64,000 nt of DNA from Brevibacillus formosus (GTDB taxonomy: Bacteria > Bacillota > Bacilli > Brevibacillales > Brevibacillaceae): NCBI RefSeq assembly GCF_003013405.1, contig NZ_PXZL01000001.1:372001-436000 (forward strand), in the 5' to 3' direction. The notes below the pieces were generated by a model. That model worked only from the letters and a program-made list of their open reading frames with translations, had not been told where the DNA came from and did not search any database. Position numbers and translations under genes: made by a program. Shown here in pieces: positions 15,162-23,348 of the stretch. Position 1 is the stretch's first letter; each line of letters starts with the position of its first letter.

Positions 15162-16331
15162 TCAGGGGGCAGTCTCCGCCGCTTTTGCACGTGGCTGCAC
15201 ACGCCCGTCACTTCGTATGTCAACACTCTCAGAAATGGATTCAATTCGTTCTAGCAGGGCGGCACCGTTGCTTTCATTCATGGGTACGGCTTGTCCCAAT
15301 TCTGCGTGAAACGGCAGCATCGTCAGCTCACAATCACCGCTTTTGGTGCAGTTTGCTTGCAGGACCATCGTTTCCCAAGTCTTGGGTTCGTTTGATCGTG
15401 TGAAAATGAAATTGCCAAGACTGTACGCAATCCATTTGTCGTTGTATCGTTCAAAGCCTTGAAGTACGTGGGGATGACCGCCGACAATCAAATCTGCACC
15501 AGCATCGATGTAGGCACGGGACAGCTCTTTTTGATGATCGACGGGATAATCGGAGCGTTCCTTGCCCCAGTGTGCAATCACCACCACGAGATCCGCTTGG
15601 CTGTTCGCATCTTGGATCGCTTTCACTGCCAGTGTAGGATCATAGGAAGCGGCCATACCAGGCTGGGAATCTCCTGCAAACCAGCTCGTTTCGGGAATGA
15701 CCCTGCTGAAGCCGAGAATCGCGATTTTGATGCCGTTTTTTTCTATGAATACAGGTGAATAGGCACGGCTGGCATCTTTACCGGCGCCGACGTATTCAAT
15801 CCGGTTTTCGTCCAAAGCGTCAAAGGTATCCAGCAATCCCGGAACTCCTTGATCCATCGAGTGATTATTAGCGAGATTCACCACATCAATCCCGGCGGTT
15901 TTCATGGCAGGAACAGCAAGTGGCGATGATTTGTAGACATACTCCTTGTTTTGAGCGGCAACACCTGTGGCCGTGATCGGCGTCTCCAAATTGGCAATGG
16001 TGATATCATCTTGCAAAAAGAGCGAGCTTACATGTTTGTATGGGTAGTCAAAGCTGTTTGCGAGTAAGGTTTTCTCAACATTTCCTGACATCATGATGTC
16101 ACCGACAAAGGTGAGCTGCACAGAAGTCTTCTGGTTCGCGGTATTGTCAGGAGTAGGCTGCGTATTCGGGCTGGCATGTTTTCCATCTATGGCAGTTTGG
16201 AATAGGTAGTAGGTTCCGACGATGAAGATGGCCAACACGCTAAATAGGAGCGTGCTCTTTCCCACACGTGCCCATTTTCTGCGTGAGCGCTTGCGCCGAG
16301 CATGTATCCGGCTTGATCTGTTCTCGTTCAT
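15162..16331 (-). CDS. CapA-family protein (poly-gamma-glutamate capsule type)
   Basis: A 389-residue membrane-anchored protein. A short Arg/Lys-rich cytoplasmic tail is followed by one transmembrane helix at about residues 26-47 and then an extracellular calcineurin-like CapA domain: LTFVGDIMMSG, ITIANLETPIT, GIDVVNLANNHSMDQG, VIAHWGKE, ADLIVGGHPHVLQG, SLGNFIFT. These are the metal-site motifs of the family. CapA is needed for poly-gamma-glutamate export or anchoring, but no capB or capC lies here, so a stand-alone PgsA-like or unrelated phosphoesterase role is possible. GGGGG before ATG 16331 is the ribosome site. Confidence 0.9.
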   Translation of the reverse strand: MNENRSSRIHARRKRSRRKWARVGKSTLLFSVLAIFIVGTYYLFQTAIDGKHASPNTQPTPDNTANQKTSVQLTFVGDIMMSGNVEKTLLANSFDYPYKHVSSLFLQDDITIANLETPITATGVAAQNKEYVYKSSPLAVPAMKTAGIDVVNLANNHSMDQGVPGLLDTFDALDENRIEYVGAGKDASRAYSPVFIEKNGIKIAILGFSRVIPETSWFAGDSQPGMAASYDPTLAVKAIQDANSQADLVVVIAHWGKERSDYPVDHQKELSRAYIDAGADLIVGGHPHVLQGFERYNDKWIAYSLGNFIFTRSNEPKTWETMVLQANCTKSGDCELTMLPFHAELGQAVPMNESNGAALLERIESISESVDIRSDGRVQPRAKAAETAP

Positions 16332-16409
16332 TTTTCCCCCTTGTCTTTCTATCCTTACATAAATGAAGTTTGATATCCTATAAGTAATACGAAAAAGGGG
16401 CGAAAAAAG

Positions 16410-17225
16410 GTGCGATTAACTTTTGATCATTTGGTTCATTTTGTACATCGGACTCCTCAGGAAGCAGCGGAACAATTTTGCCAAGCGGGTTTTCATGCAG
16501 TAGCTGGAGGGCGTCATTCGTCTTGGGGGACATGGAATAGCCTTAGTTATTTCGGGCTTTCTTATGTTGAATTTTTGGCGGTTGAACACGAGGAGCTTGC
16601 CCGACAGTCAGAGAATCCGCTCGTACGTCAATGCATCGAGGATGAAGCAAAAGGAGAAGGCTTTGGTCAGATTGCGCTTCGGACCGACGAGATGGATGCG
16701 TGGGCAGAGCGCCTGCGAGGCCAAGGCTTGCAGGTTACTGGACCTGTTCCAGGAAGTCGTACGCGTGATGATGGCACGACGCTTCGGTGGCGGATGTTGT
16801 TCCTTGAAGATGCAGATAGTGCTCTTCTCCCGCCATTTCTCATTGAATGGTCGCAAACGGATGAAGAGAGAAGAGAAGATTTGACGAATCGTGGCATCAT
16901 TTCCGCACATCCGAACGGTGCAGCCCATCTCAAGTCTGTAGGGTATGCCGTGACGGATTTGGAAGAAGCAACAGCACGTTGGCAAAGCTGGTTTGGGTGG
17001 GAGAAGGGCGAAAAATTTCACGATAAAGAACTGGGGGCCATCTGCCAAGCATTTGAACTTCCGGGAGGAAATGTAGTGCTTTGCCAGCCGACTGGGGAGG
17101 GATTGGCGCAGACTGCATGGAAAAATCGCGGGCAAAGACCGTTTTTTGCGAGGCTGGCAGGAGCAAGCAAGAATAGCGAGTATAAGATTGGTGGAGGCTC
17201 TTACTTTCTAAGAGCGCTGGAATAG
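16410..17225 (+). CDS. VOC/glyoxalase-like domain protein
   Basis: A 271-residue protein with a glyoxalase-like domain of the longer PF13468 type. It starts MRLTFDHLVHFV and has WGTWNSLSYFG, YVEFLAVE and FLIEWSQ. A second VOC half begins near residue 170 (LKSVGYAVTDLEEATARW). The GTG start at 16410 has AAAGGGG upstream. The substrate is unknown. It is divergent from capA. Confidence 0.8.
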   Translation: MRLTFDHLVHFVHRTPQEAAEQFCQAGFHAVAGGRHSSWGTWNSLSYFGLSYVEFLAVEHEELARQSENPLVRQCIEDEAKGEGFGQIALRTDEMDAWAERLRGQGLQVTGPVPGSRTRDDGTTLRWRMLFLEDADSALLPPFLIEWSQTDEERREDLTNRGIISAHPNGAAHLKSVGYAVTDLEEATARWQSWFGWEKGEKFHDKELGAICQAFELPGGNVVLCQPTGEGLAQTAWKNRGQRPFFARLAGASKNSEYKIGGGSYFLRALE

Positions 17226-17252
17226 TGTTTAGAGTAGGAGAAAGCGCTGGAG

Positions 17253-17339
17253 ATGGTCATCTGGAAAAACTTCCGGCAATGGATTGAGTTGTGTTTGCGA
17301 GAAGAGGAGCATCCGTTTTATGTTGATTTTAAAAAATGA
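17253..17339 (+). CDS. Possible 28-residue peptide
   Basis: A short frame of 28 codons, ATG to TGA, encoding MVIWKNFRQWIELCLREEEH and eight more residues, with GGAG-type sequence upstream. It looks like a mixed amphipathic peptide or the relic of a longer gene. It precedes a strong terminator. Nothing beyond the frame and its position supports expression. Confidence 0.25.
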   Translation: MVIWKNFRQWIELCLREEEHPFYVDFKK

Positions 17340-17360
17340 AAAGTGATGGCGAAGCATTCA

Positions 17361-17402
17361 AACAAAAACCATCTCGCAATCGGAGAGGGTTTTTGTTTTT
17401 TT
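17361..17402 (+). terminator. Terminator before the 17.5 kb membrane gene
   Basis: AACAAAAACC pairs with GGTTTTTGTT, extended inward by CTC/GAG, and is followed by TTTTTTT. It ends the glyoxalase-like transcript. The rest of 17226-17518 holds only the 28-residue frame. Confidence 0.8.
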
Positions 17403-17518
17403 ATGTCCTACGTTCTCCGATCGCTAGATACCAATTCCTGAGATGGTGAAATTTGGGTGAAAAAACGTTAAAGTGAAGATAAAATACAAGACAGAAGAGA
17501 AAGTAGAGGTGATAGAGG

Positions 17519-18400
17519 ATGCTCATAATGAGTATCTTATTAACCATAATCCTAATTGGTCTGTTAGTCTTTATTTACCAAAAACGTGAAGAAACCGAGT
17601 CAAACTTGGGATGGAAAGTTGTCGGATATTTTTGGTTAGGGGCATTTACTTTTAAGGTAAACGAGACTCCGTTACCTTTAGGCTTTTTGCTATTTCTTTT
17701 GATATTCCGTCCAATGACGAATGTGAAAACAAAAAAACGTTCCGCTTATCTCGGTTTAGCATGTTTCCTCATCCTGAATTTGATTTTGCCAGCAGTGGAG
17801 AGGGATCTGTTTGAACGTCCAAGAGATGTAGTTGCGGCCAGTGACAATATGTTTCAAATTAATTTCGCGAACGATTGGATGACGATACGGGATCAACTCA
17901 AAATCGACGAGCATGCACGGCTGGTATATTTTAAGGCGAATTATCAAAAAAATGGTCAATTAGATCGCTTGTACTATAATGTAGTCAGCGTTTCAGAAAA
18001 GGACTCTATTTATTATGATATCCATTTTTCTGCTGACACAAATCGCTATACAATCCGCGCTGAGAAAATTGGTGTGGAAGGGTTAGAATATGTGGAATTT
18101 GTTGAGGCTTCGAGATTTTTTGAAGTTTTGGATGAGGTTCAGGTCCGAAACCTGTCTCTGGAACAGCCATATGTAGGATATACCCTTCGATTCGATGGAG
18201 AACGGATAAAGGATGCTGACGAGTATCGGCAAAAATATGTGATCCTGGGGAAAGAAATCAAAACCATTACCAGGGATCAACTTCCGATAGATGGGTATTC
18301 CATTCATCTTTGCGGGAAAGAGAAGCCTTACGAATTACCGAGTGGCTCTGGAGTATCAAACAGATGTGAAGCGAATGCAGATTTCTTTTTTGATGACTGA
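17519..18400 (+). CDS. Membrane protein of unknown function
   Basis: A 293-residue protein that I do not recognise. Residues about 1-20 form a first transmembrane helix, about 48-66 a second (PLGFLLFLLIF) and about 76-92 a third (AYLGLACFLILNLILPAV). A hydrophilic domain of about 190 residues follows, mostly beta-strand in character (RLYYNVVSVSEKDSIYYDIHF), with two cysteines near the end and an acidic terminus. AGAGGTGAT upstream supports ATG 17519 (ATG 17528 is possible). The base composition is lower in GC than neighbouring housekeeping genes, suggesting accessory DNA. Confidence 0.7.
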   Translation: MLIMSILLTIILIGLLVFIYQKREETESNLGWKVVGYFWLGAFTFKVNETPLPLGFLLFLLIFRPMTNVKTKKRSAYLGLACFLILNLILPAVERDLFERPRDVVAASDNMFQINFANDWMTIRDQLKIDEHARLVYFKANYQKNGQLDRLYYNVVSVSEKDSIYYDIHFSADTNRYTIRAEKIGVEGLEYVEFVEASRFFEVLDEVQVRNLSLEQPYVGYTLRFDGERIKDADEYRQKYVILGKEIKTITRDQLPIDGYSIHLCGKEKPYELPSGSGVSNRCEANADFFFDD

Positions 18401-18408
18401 GTAATGAA

Positions 18409-18438
18409 AGAAACCACCTCACATTGGAGGTGGTTTTC
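18409..18438. terminator. Bidirectional terminator
   Basis: A perfect 10-bp stem, AAACCACCTC/GAGGTGGTTT, has A/T tracts on both sides. It separates two convergent genes. Confidence 0.85.
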
Positions 18439-18440
18439 TA

Positions 18441-18920
18441 TTAGGTGCCAAACGTCTTTTTGGTTAAATTCCGGTACATCACCAGCATCGCGATACGCCA
18501 AGGCACGAGCATACCGAATGCGAGCAAGAAGAACAGTCCACCTGTTTGAAACGGTGTAAAGCTATCATTGATCACCAGTTTAATAATCAGCCGGATGACC
18601 AACAGACCGGACAAAATGAAGAAAAACGCACGGGACCGTTTCAAATAAACATCTTCCCCGATAATTTCGAAGCGTGAAGTCATAATCAACGGAATAGAAA
18701 AGATAAGCCCAACCACGAAGGCTGCAATATCAAACTTGGGCGGTAATTGCGCCTCCGGGAACAAGAACATCGCAAACCCTGTCGCCATAAAGAATGGTGG
18801 CAAAATAATGCTTTTTGCAGAAGCCGGCTTTTTTTGCCGACGCATTCTCAAAAAGATCACTGCAATAGCCATCACAAGAGGCAGCAGGATTCCCAAAACG
18901 GGAGAGGACAGTATCTGCAT
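18441..18920 (-). CDS. ccdC: CcdC-type membrane protein
   Basis: A 159-residue integral membrane protein with about four to five helices. It agrees with remembered B. subtilis CcdC in length and motifs: MRRQKKPASAKSIILPPFFM, TSRFEIIGEDVYLKRSRAFFFIL, GLLVIRLIIK, AFGMLVPWRIAM. CcdC is encoded beside CcdA in the cytochrome c maturation region of Bacillus; here ccdA is not adjacent. A GGAGG site precedes ATG 18920. Its role remains poorly defined even where named. Confidence 0.85.
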   Translation of the reverse strand: MQILSSPVLGILLPLVMAIAVIFLRMRRQKKPASAKSIILPPFFMATGFAMFLFPEAQLPPKFDIAAFVVGLIFSIPLIMTSRFEIIGEDVYLKRSRAFFFILSGLLVIRLIIKLVINDSFTPFQTGGLFFLLAFGMLVPWRIAMLVMYRNLTKKTFGT

Positions 18921-19017
18921 GGAAAAACGCCTCCATAAGTGTTCAACATACTTTCACTAGTGTACACCAAAGCATGGCCTGGGGAAAGCGTTTGTCATGG
19001 TACGTTCCATACCGATT

Positions 19018-20217
19018 CTAGGCAGCTGCTTCATCGTGGGAGCGAACATCCAGCTTATGCTTTTTACTGTAAATGAAAGTCAACAAGCCAAAGAGCAATG
19101 TCACCGAGCCGATGAAGAGGAGATAGCCGCTAATACCGAGAAGGTCTAGCCCAACTCCTGTAATCGCGAGAGCCAACAAGAAAAATCCACGATCTAGCAT
19201 GCTTTTGAAAGAAAAGAATCGCCCTTGCTGGTGTGGAGGTAGGCGCTTCTGAAAAATTGTTGCGATGACCGGGAAGAAGAAAGCAACGACAAAGCCGAAC
19301 ACGGAGAAGGAAGCAAGCACCATGAATTTGTTATCGGCGAATGACATGCCAAACTGGGAAAGCGCGAAGAAAAAGAGCATGATGGTGGACGCTGCCACGA
19401 GGTTTCTGCGGCCTATCCAACGTTTTGCCAAGAGTCCCCCAATCAAAATGCTGATTCCTTCTGCTGCATAGATCCATCCCATGAGCTGAGGTTCCTGTTG
19501 CAGCTCGCTAAAGTTCAGGATCATCAGGTTCACACCGCCAAGGAACAAGGTGATCAATCCATTATTAATCAATCCGACAAACAGAGCCGGGTCCTGTCGC
19601 GAGATCGTCAGTACTTCGCGAAACTCCACTTTTTCCTGAATCTTCCGAGAAGTGACTGGCGGAATACGGAGAAAGAGAGTGACCACAGCGAGTACTGCAT
19701 ACGCGATGATAGAGCACACATACAGCATGGACAGGTCCATGGATGCAACGAGTATACCACCGATGGCTGTTCCTCCAATGCGCGAGAGGGTAGAGATATT
19801 CAAATATGCGCTGTTCGCCTTGAGTAACTCGTCCTGGGAAAGGATGGCTGGCAAGGAAGCCTGCACGGTCGGAAAATAAAAAGCAGCGGAGCATTGCATC
19901 ACGATCAAAGATACGATCATCCACAGAAGAGAATCGCTTGCAAGAGCTGGGAACATAAAGACTGGGCTGAGTGTTCGGACCACACTGGCAAACAGCATGA
20001 TTTTGCCTTTGTCGTACATGTCAATCACCACACCCGCTTTTGGGGCGAGGAGAATGCTGACCACCAATCCACACATCAGAATCAAGCCCTTCACCGTGTC
20101 AGAAGGAACGAGTTTCTGCATAAACGCAAGATTGGCAATAATCGAAATCCACATGCCCGCTCCCGCGACGATCTCTCCGCTCATTAAAAGCAGAAAGGTA
20201 CGATTACGCCATAACAT
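19018..20217 (-). CDS. MFS transporter
   Basis: A 399-residue, about 12-helix transporter of the MFS type with the layout of macrolide or multidrug efflux proteins. The loop 2-3 signature is degenerate (GVVIDMYDKGKIM), and the second half begins near VALINN-like LINNGLITLFLGGVNL. The start is set at ATG 20217 because GGAGTG lies eight bases upstream; ATG 20235 has no ribosome site. The C-terminal tail is charged. It is monocistronic. The substrate is unknown. Confidence 0.85.
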   Translation of the reverse strand: MLWRNRTFLLLMSGEIVAGAGMWISIIANLAFMQKLVPSDTVKGLILMCGLVVSILLAPKAGVVIDMYDKGKIMLFASVVRTLSPVFMFPALASDSLLWMIVSLIVMQCSAAFYFPTVQASLPAILSQDELLKANSAYLNISTLSRIGGTAIGGILVASMDLSMLYVCSIIAYAVLAVVTLFLRIPPVTSRKIQEKVEFREVLTISRQDPALFVGLINNGLITLFLGGVNLMILNFSELQQEPQLMGWIYAAEGISILIGGLLAKRWIGRRNLVAASTIMLFFFALSQFGMSFADNKFMVLASFSVFGFVVAFFFPVIATIFQKRLPPHQQGRFFSFKSMLDRGFFLLALAITGVGLDLLGISGYLLFIGSVTLLFGLLTFIYSKKHKLDVRSHDEAAA

Positions 20218-20411
20218 GAGAGCCACTCCAAACATTCGTTAGATAGGTAAAAATTCGAACCGATCGATTCATTTGATAAAAAGCCATTTCTCTAGTATAG
20301 CATTCATGCAACCGCTTGTATATTTATTGTCTTTGTGGGTATTCTTCGTGTTCATAACGGACAAACTAACCCAATACTGCGGCCATTACGCACAAAAGGA
20401 GCTATTCGTAA

Positions 20412-21092
20412 ATGGCGCGAAAACGAACGTTACTACTGTTGATCGTGTATGGATTTGCTGCCACACTCACGATCTTTTACGGACTGGTGGAAAAGCATAG
20501 CGTCATTATCACGTTCTTTTCTTTTCATGTTCTCGTTTGCATCTGTATCCCCGTCATTCACGGATGGTGGGAGGGAGATTTGCGAAGGCACTGGCGTTTC
20601 GCGTGGGGAAGTTTTGAATGGCAGGGTACTTTATACGGACTGGCGCTTGGCATTCTGATGTTGACGGGAGTGCTGGCTGGACTATGGTTGCTCCTGCAGG
20701 AACCGGGAAGACCTGAAGCCGTTCGAGCAGGCATGGAGGCATGGGGGATTGAGCGCCGCTGGATTTGGCTTTTTTCCTTCTACCTCGTTTTCATTAACTC
20801 GTTGCTGGAAGAGTTGTTCTGGCGAGGCTTCGTATTGCAGCGATTGCGTGCATCCTTATCCCGATTGATGTCCATTTTTCTTTCCAGCTTTTTTTATTCC
20901 TTGTATCACCTGATTATCTCTACGATCCTATTTGGTTTTCGAAACGGCTTGCTCATTACATCGATGGTTTTTGGCGCAGGGCTGATTTGGGGATGGATGA
21001 AAGGAATGTTTCCTTCGATATATCCAAACTGGTTTAGTCATCTGTTCGCGGATTTGGGTCTCGCACTAGCTGTGGTTCTCTGGATTTATTGA
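20412..21092 (+). CDS. CPBP-family intramembrane metalloprotease
   Basis: A 226-residue protein with about six membrane helices and the CPBP/Abi motifs. EELFWRG (about residues 138-144) is the paired-glutamate motif 1, SSFFYSLYHL supplies the histidine of motif 2, and NWFSHLFAD gives the third histidine. Such proteins process prenylated or bacteriocin-related peptides, or act as immunity proteins. AAAAGGAG precedes ATG 20412. A KptA-like gene follows 18 bases later. Confidence 0.85.
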   Translation: MARKRTLLLLIVYGFAATLTIFYGLVEKHSVIITFFSFHVLVCICIPVIHGWWEGDLRRHWRFAWGSFEWQGTLYGLALGILMLTGVLAGLWLLLQEPGRPEAVRAGMEAWGIERRWIWLFSFYLVFINSLLEELFWRGFVLQRLRASLSRLMSIFLSSFFYSLYHLIISTILFGFRNGLLITSMVFGAGLIWGWMKGMFPSIYPNWFSHLFADLGLALAVVLWIY

Positions 21093-21110
21093 CCGGATAG
21101 GAGGGCGAAA

Positions 21111-21665
21111 ATGATGCTGGCGATTCATGAAGAAACGAGACTTCGCAAGCGATTGCTTAGTATACTTCGGCAAAACAGTGAAGCATTTCAACTCTACTAT
21201 GACACGTATGGGTATACCCCAGTTGAGCCGTTGCTGGAATATCTTCATACGCTAAAAGGGTGCGCATACATAACCAGGCAAGATCTTCATCAAGTCGTGG
21301 AATTCGATCCGGAGCGGAGTATCGAATGGGACGGAGGAGCACTCATTCGTGTTACCTACGGCTTTTTGCCCTCGATTGCAAAAAGCAGGCTCATGGAGAT
21401 CGTACCACCTGACGTTCTCTATTACGGGACACATCGAAAGTTATTAAAACAAGTACTCACTGGCGGCCTGTTGCCGATTGCCAGTGAGTATGTGCAGCTT
21501 GCGGATAGGCCGGAGCATATTGGAGAGTCGACAGACACATTGCGCCTCGTCACTGTGAATGCAAAGAAAGCCCATGAAGCCGGCATTTGCTTTTACCGAG
21601 TGGGTGAGCACTATTGCTTGAGCGATGCTGTCCCAGCCAGTTATTTGCAGTTGTACGCGGATTAG
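21111..21665 (+). CDS. KptA/Tpt1-like RNA 2'-phosphotransferase homologue with altered active site
   Basis: A 184-residue protein with the two-lobe layout of Tpt1/KptA, which removes 2'-phosphate from RNA using NAD+. The N-lobe shows RKRLLSILRQNSEAF in place of the usual LRH..P. The linker strand is IRVTYG where active enzymes have IRxxQGHS. The ADP-ribosyl lobe opens LYYGTHRKLLKQVLTGGL where LYHGT is usual, and ends CLSDAVPASYLQLY. Arginines of motifs 1 and 2 persist, but the histidines of RH, GHS and YHGT are replaced. Either the enzyme has diverged or it binds without catalysis. GGAGGG precedes ATG 21111. Confidence 0.75.
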   Translation: MMLAIHEETRLRKRLLSILRQNSEAFQLYYDTYGYTPVEPLLEYLHTLKGCAYITRQDLHQVVEFDPERSIEWDGGALIRVTYGFLPSIAKSRLMEIVPPDVLYYGTHRKLLKQVLTGGLLPIASEYVQLADRPEHIGESTDTLRLVTVNAKKAHEAGICFYRVGEHYCLSDAVPASYLQLYAD

Positions 21666-22195
21666 TTTGACTCGTTGTTTCGACGTGCTTCGCGCATCTT
21701 TAGCTGGTGCTGGCGTTCTGCCAAAACGTCGCTTCGGTCCCTTAAGGTATGCTTATTCAGCAAATAGGCGTCTTGCATATCGCTATCCCGATGTTCAGGG
21801 TAGTTTTGCATCGTACAAGCCTCTTGATACGCCTGTTTCAAAGCATCGGACATGGGCAAGGAAAGGCTTCGATAGGGCTGACCATTTTGCATTTCCATCA
21901 GGCGCTCTTCAAGCAGGCTTGCCAAACTGTCACTATCCAACCCAAGCTTTTGGATGTCTAGATGATGCTTTTTGACAAGGGAAATGGCGCTCGTAAGCAT
22001 TTTGATGGCACCTGACTGATTCCCGCGTCTCTGGTGATAAAGAGCGACGGAGATTTGAATCAAACCGACCCACACTGGCTGACGTTCATGTGGAGGAGCG
22101 CTTTTCCAATACTCTTCAAGAATCTCATGACACTCAAAATAATCGCGTTCTACATGAAACTGGATCAAATAATCCAGATACGGTTGCGGATACAT
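21662..22195 (-). CDS. DUF309-family protein
   Basis: 177 residues. The family motif HVERDYFECHEILEEYWK is at about residues 14-31, followed by helical repeats (VWVGLIQISVALYHQRRGN). The function of DUF309 is unknown; the conserved His/Glu cluster suggests a metal or nucleotide site. The start is placed at the ATG at 22195, because GAGGTGA lies eight bases upstream; the GTG at 22207 would sit on that ribosome site. The stop overlaps the convergent KptA-like gene by four bases. Confidence 0.85.
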   Translation of the reverse strand: MYPQPYLDYLIQFHVERDYFECHEILEEYWKSAPPHERQPVWVGLIQISVALYHQRRGNQSGAIKMLTSAISLVKKHHLDIQKLGLDSDSLASLLEERLMEMQNGQPYRSLSLPMSDALKQAYQEACTMQNYPEHRDSDMQDAYLLNKHTLRDRSDVLAERQHQLKMREARRNNESN

Positions 22196-22286
22196 GGTGA
22201 TCTTCACCTCACTGCTTGGTTTTCAATGGTTCGTTTATGTACTATTATAAAGCATAGAGAGTAGAAAATGAGGTGTAAAACCATTT

Positions 22287-22538
22287 ATGACAAGAGATGA
22301 ACTCGTAGCCGTATTGGAAAAAAAGCGAATGACCGAAATCATAGAACTGATCGAGGATGCTGAACAGGGCGAACTGGAAGAGCTCGAGCTCGTGGAAAGC
22401 TTGGGGTTGCTCATGGATCAGGAGTTGAACAAAGAAGTCCTTTCGTTATTGGAGAGCTTGGGTGTCACCATTATTTACTTGAGCGGCGATGAAGAAGACG
22501 AAGAGGAAGAAAACGACGACGAAGACGACGACAATTAG
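22287..22538 (+). CDS. Small acidic protein, sigma-70 region 1.1-like
   Basis: An 83-residue protein. The first 65 residues form a compact helical unit (LVAVLEKKRMTEIIELIE, LGLLMDQELNKEVLSLLESLGVTIIYLS) that resembles region 1.1 of primary sigma factors. The last 20 are almost wholly Asp/Glu. Region 1.1 mimics DNA and blocks the RNA polymerase channel, so a polymerase-binding role is possible but inferred. AGGTG precedes the ATG. Confidence 0.55.
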   Translation: MTRDELVAVLEKKRMTEIIELIEDAEQGELEELELVESLGLLMDQELNKEVLSLLESLGVTIIYLSGDEEDEEEENDDEDDDN

Positions 22539-22548
22539 GAAAAAAGAG

Positions 22549-22583
22549 AACCAACCTTGTGCATGGTGCCAGGTTGGTTTTTG
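22549..22583. terminator. Bidirectional terminator
   Basis: A perfect 9-bp stem, AACCAACCT/AGGTTGGTT, is followed by TTTTTG. It lies between the acidic protein gene and the convergent YjzC-type gene. Confidence 0.8.
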
Positions 22584-22589
22584 CAATCT

Positions 22590-22760
22590 TTACTTTTGCG
22601 TCCATACGCGATTTTTATTTCGTGTAGCGGGGAACTTTTCCCCTCTGGAAAGCTCGATGATCATCGGGTTCTGCACGCTTGCACCGGACTCACCAATCTC
22701 CATGTATACGGCATTTTTCGGAGACTTTTCTCCTTCACGAAAACGGCTGTGTTCTCCCAC
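22590..22760 (-). CDS. YjzC-family small protein
   Basis: A 56-residue frame on the minus strand from GTG 22760 to TAA 22590. It reads MGEHSRFREGEKSPKNAVYM followed by EIGESGASVQNPMIIELSRG and EKFPATRNKNRVWTQK. This matches the remembered pattern of Bacillus YjzC (R(Y/F)..GEKAPNNG.Y.EIGE.G..V.NP..I.L..G..FP.T.N..R.W). AAGGTG lies just upstream of the GTG. The function of the family is unknown. It is easily missed because of its size and GTG start. Confidence 0.8.
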   Translation of the reverse strand: MGEHSRFREGEKSPKNAVYMEIGESGASVQNPMIIELSRGEKFPATRNKNRVWTQK

Positions 22761-23036
22761 GAAGGCACCTTCTTCCTAAGGAATTGTCATCTGAATTAGT
22801 ATGACCCGGTATACAGGCTTCATGCCCTCCCTTCTATTGACGATAGGTTTTGAATACTTGCGCATCGTGTTCGAAAGTCGGAAAAAGCGCGATCTAATCA
22901 GCGATTGAACACTCCTACTACTTAAATAGCCTACGAGACATCCGCTGATTTTGACTCGTGTATAGACTTATGACCATGCCGATATGTCTTCACCTACATA
23001 CCTTGTAGATGTAACGAACAGGAGGGGGTGAGGTTA

Positions 23037-23252
23037 ATGAGTTGCGGATGCAGAAGATCTCGTCGCAGATGCTATAAATGCTGCGAAAAGAAAGTGTACA
23101 AAAAGCATTGCTACTACAAGCCACACTACAAAACGTATTGTAAACCATACGGTCGTAGCTATGGACACGGACATTGTGGCCACTATGGAGGCTATGATGG
23201 TTACGGTTCCTCTAGTGGCGGGTACGGTGGAAGTCACGATGGCAAATATTAA
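23037..23252 (+). CDS. Cys/His/Tyr/Gly-rich small protein, possible spore-coat component
   Basis: A 71-residue protein starting at ATG 23037 behind AGGAGGGGGTGAGG. The N-terminal half is basic and Cys-rich (MSCGCRRSRRRCYKCCEKK, then paired H/Y/C). The C-terminal half is a Gly/Tyr/Ser tract (GHYGGYDGYGSSSGGYGGS). Nine cysteines and no signal peptide suggest metal binding or cross-linking. The composition recalls small spore-coat proteins, but I recognise no family. The 276 bases upstream hold no convincing sigma-A promoter. Confidence 0.75.
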   Translation: MSCGCRRSRRRCYKCCEKKVYKKHCYYKPHYKTYCKPYGRSYGHGHCGHYGGYDGYGSSSGGYGGSHDGKY

Positions 23253-23257
23253 TAGAG

Positions 23258-23282
23258 AAAGGCGCCGTGACGGCGCTTTTTT
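23258..23282 (+). terminator. Terminator after the Cys-rich gene
   Basis: GCGCCG/CGGCGC with a TGA loop, extended by a G.U and two A-T pairs, is followed by T6. Confidence 0.85.
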
Positions 23283-23348
23283 CGTTTTTTCGCAAGTTTT
23301 GCGCAATTTGTCGTACAATAAAGGAAAAGGATTAATGGAGGTATGGAT

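Noticed and set aside
20273..20500. A hydrophobic plus-strand frame upstream of the CPBP gene
   Set aside because: It has a weak start, overlaps the CPBP gene and runs out of a plausible protein after about 50 residues; kept as untranslated leader.
22557..22799. Plus-strand frames after the sigma-1.1-like gene
   Set aside because: They run through a terminator and are the antisense of the YjzC-type gene, which fits a known family.
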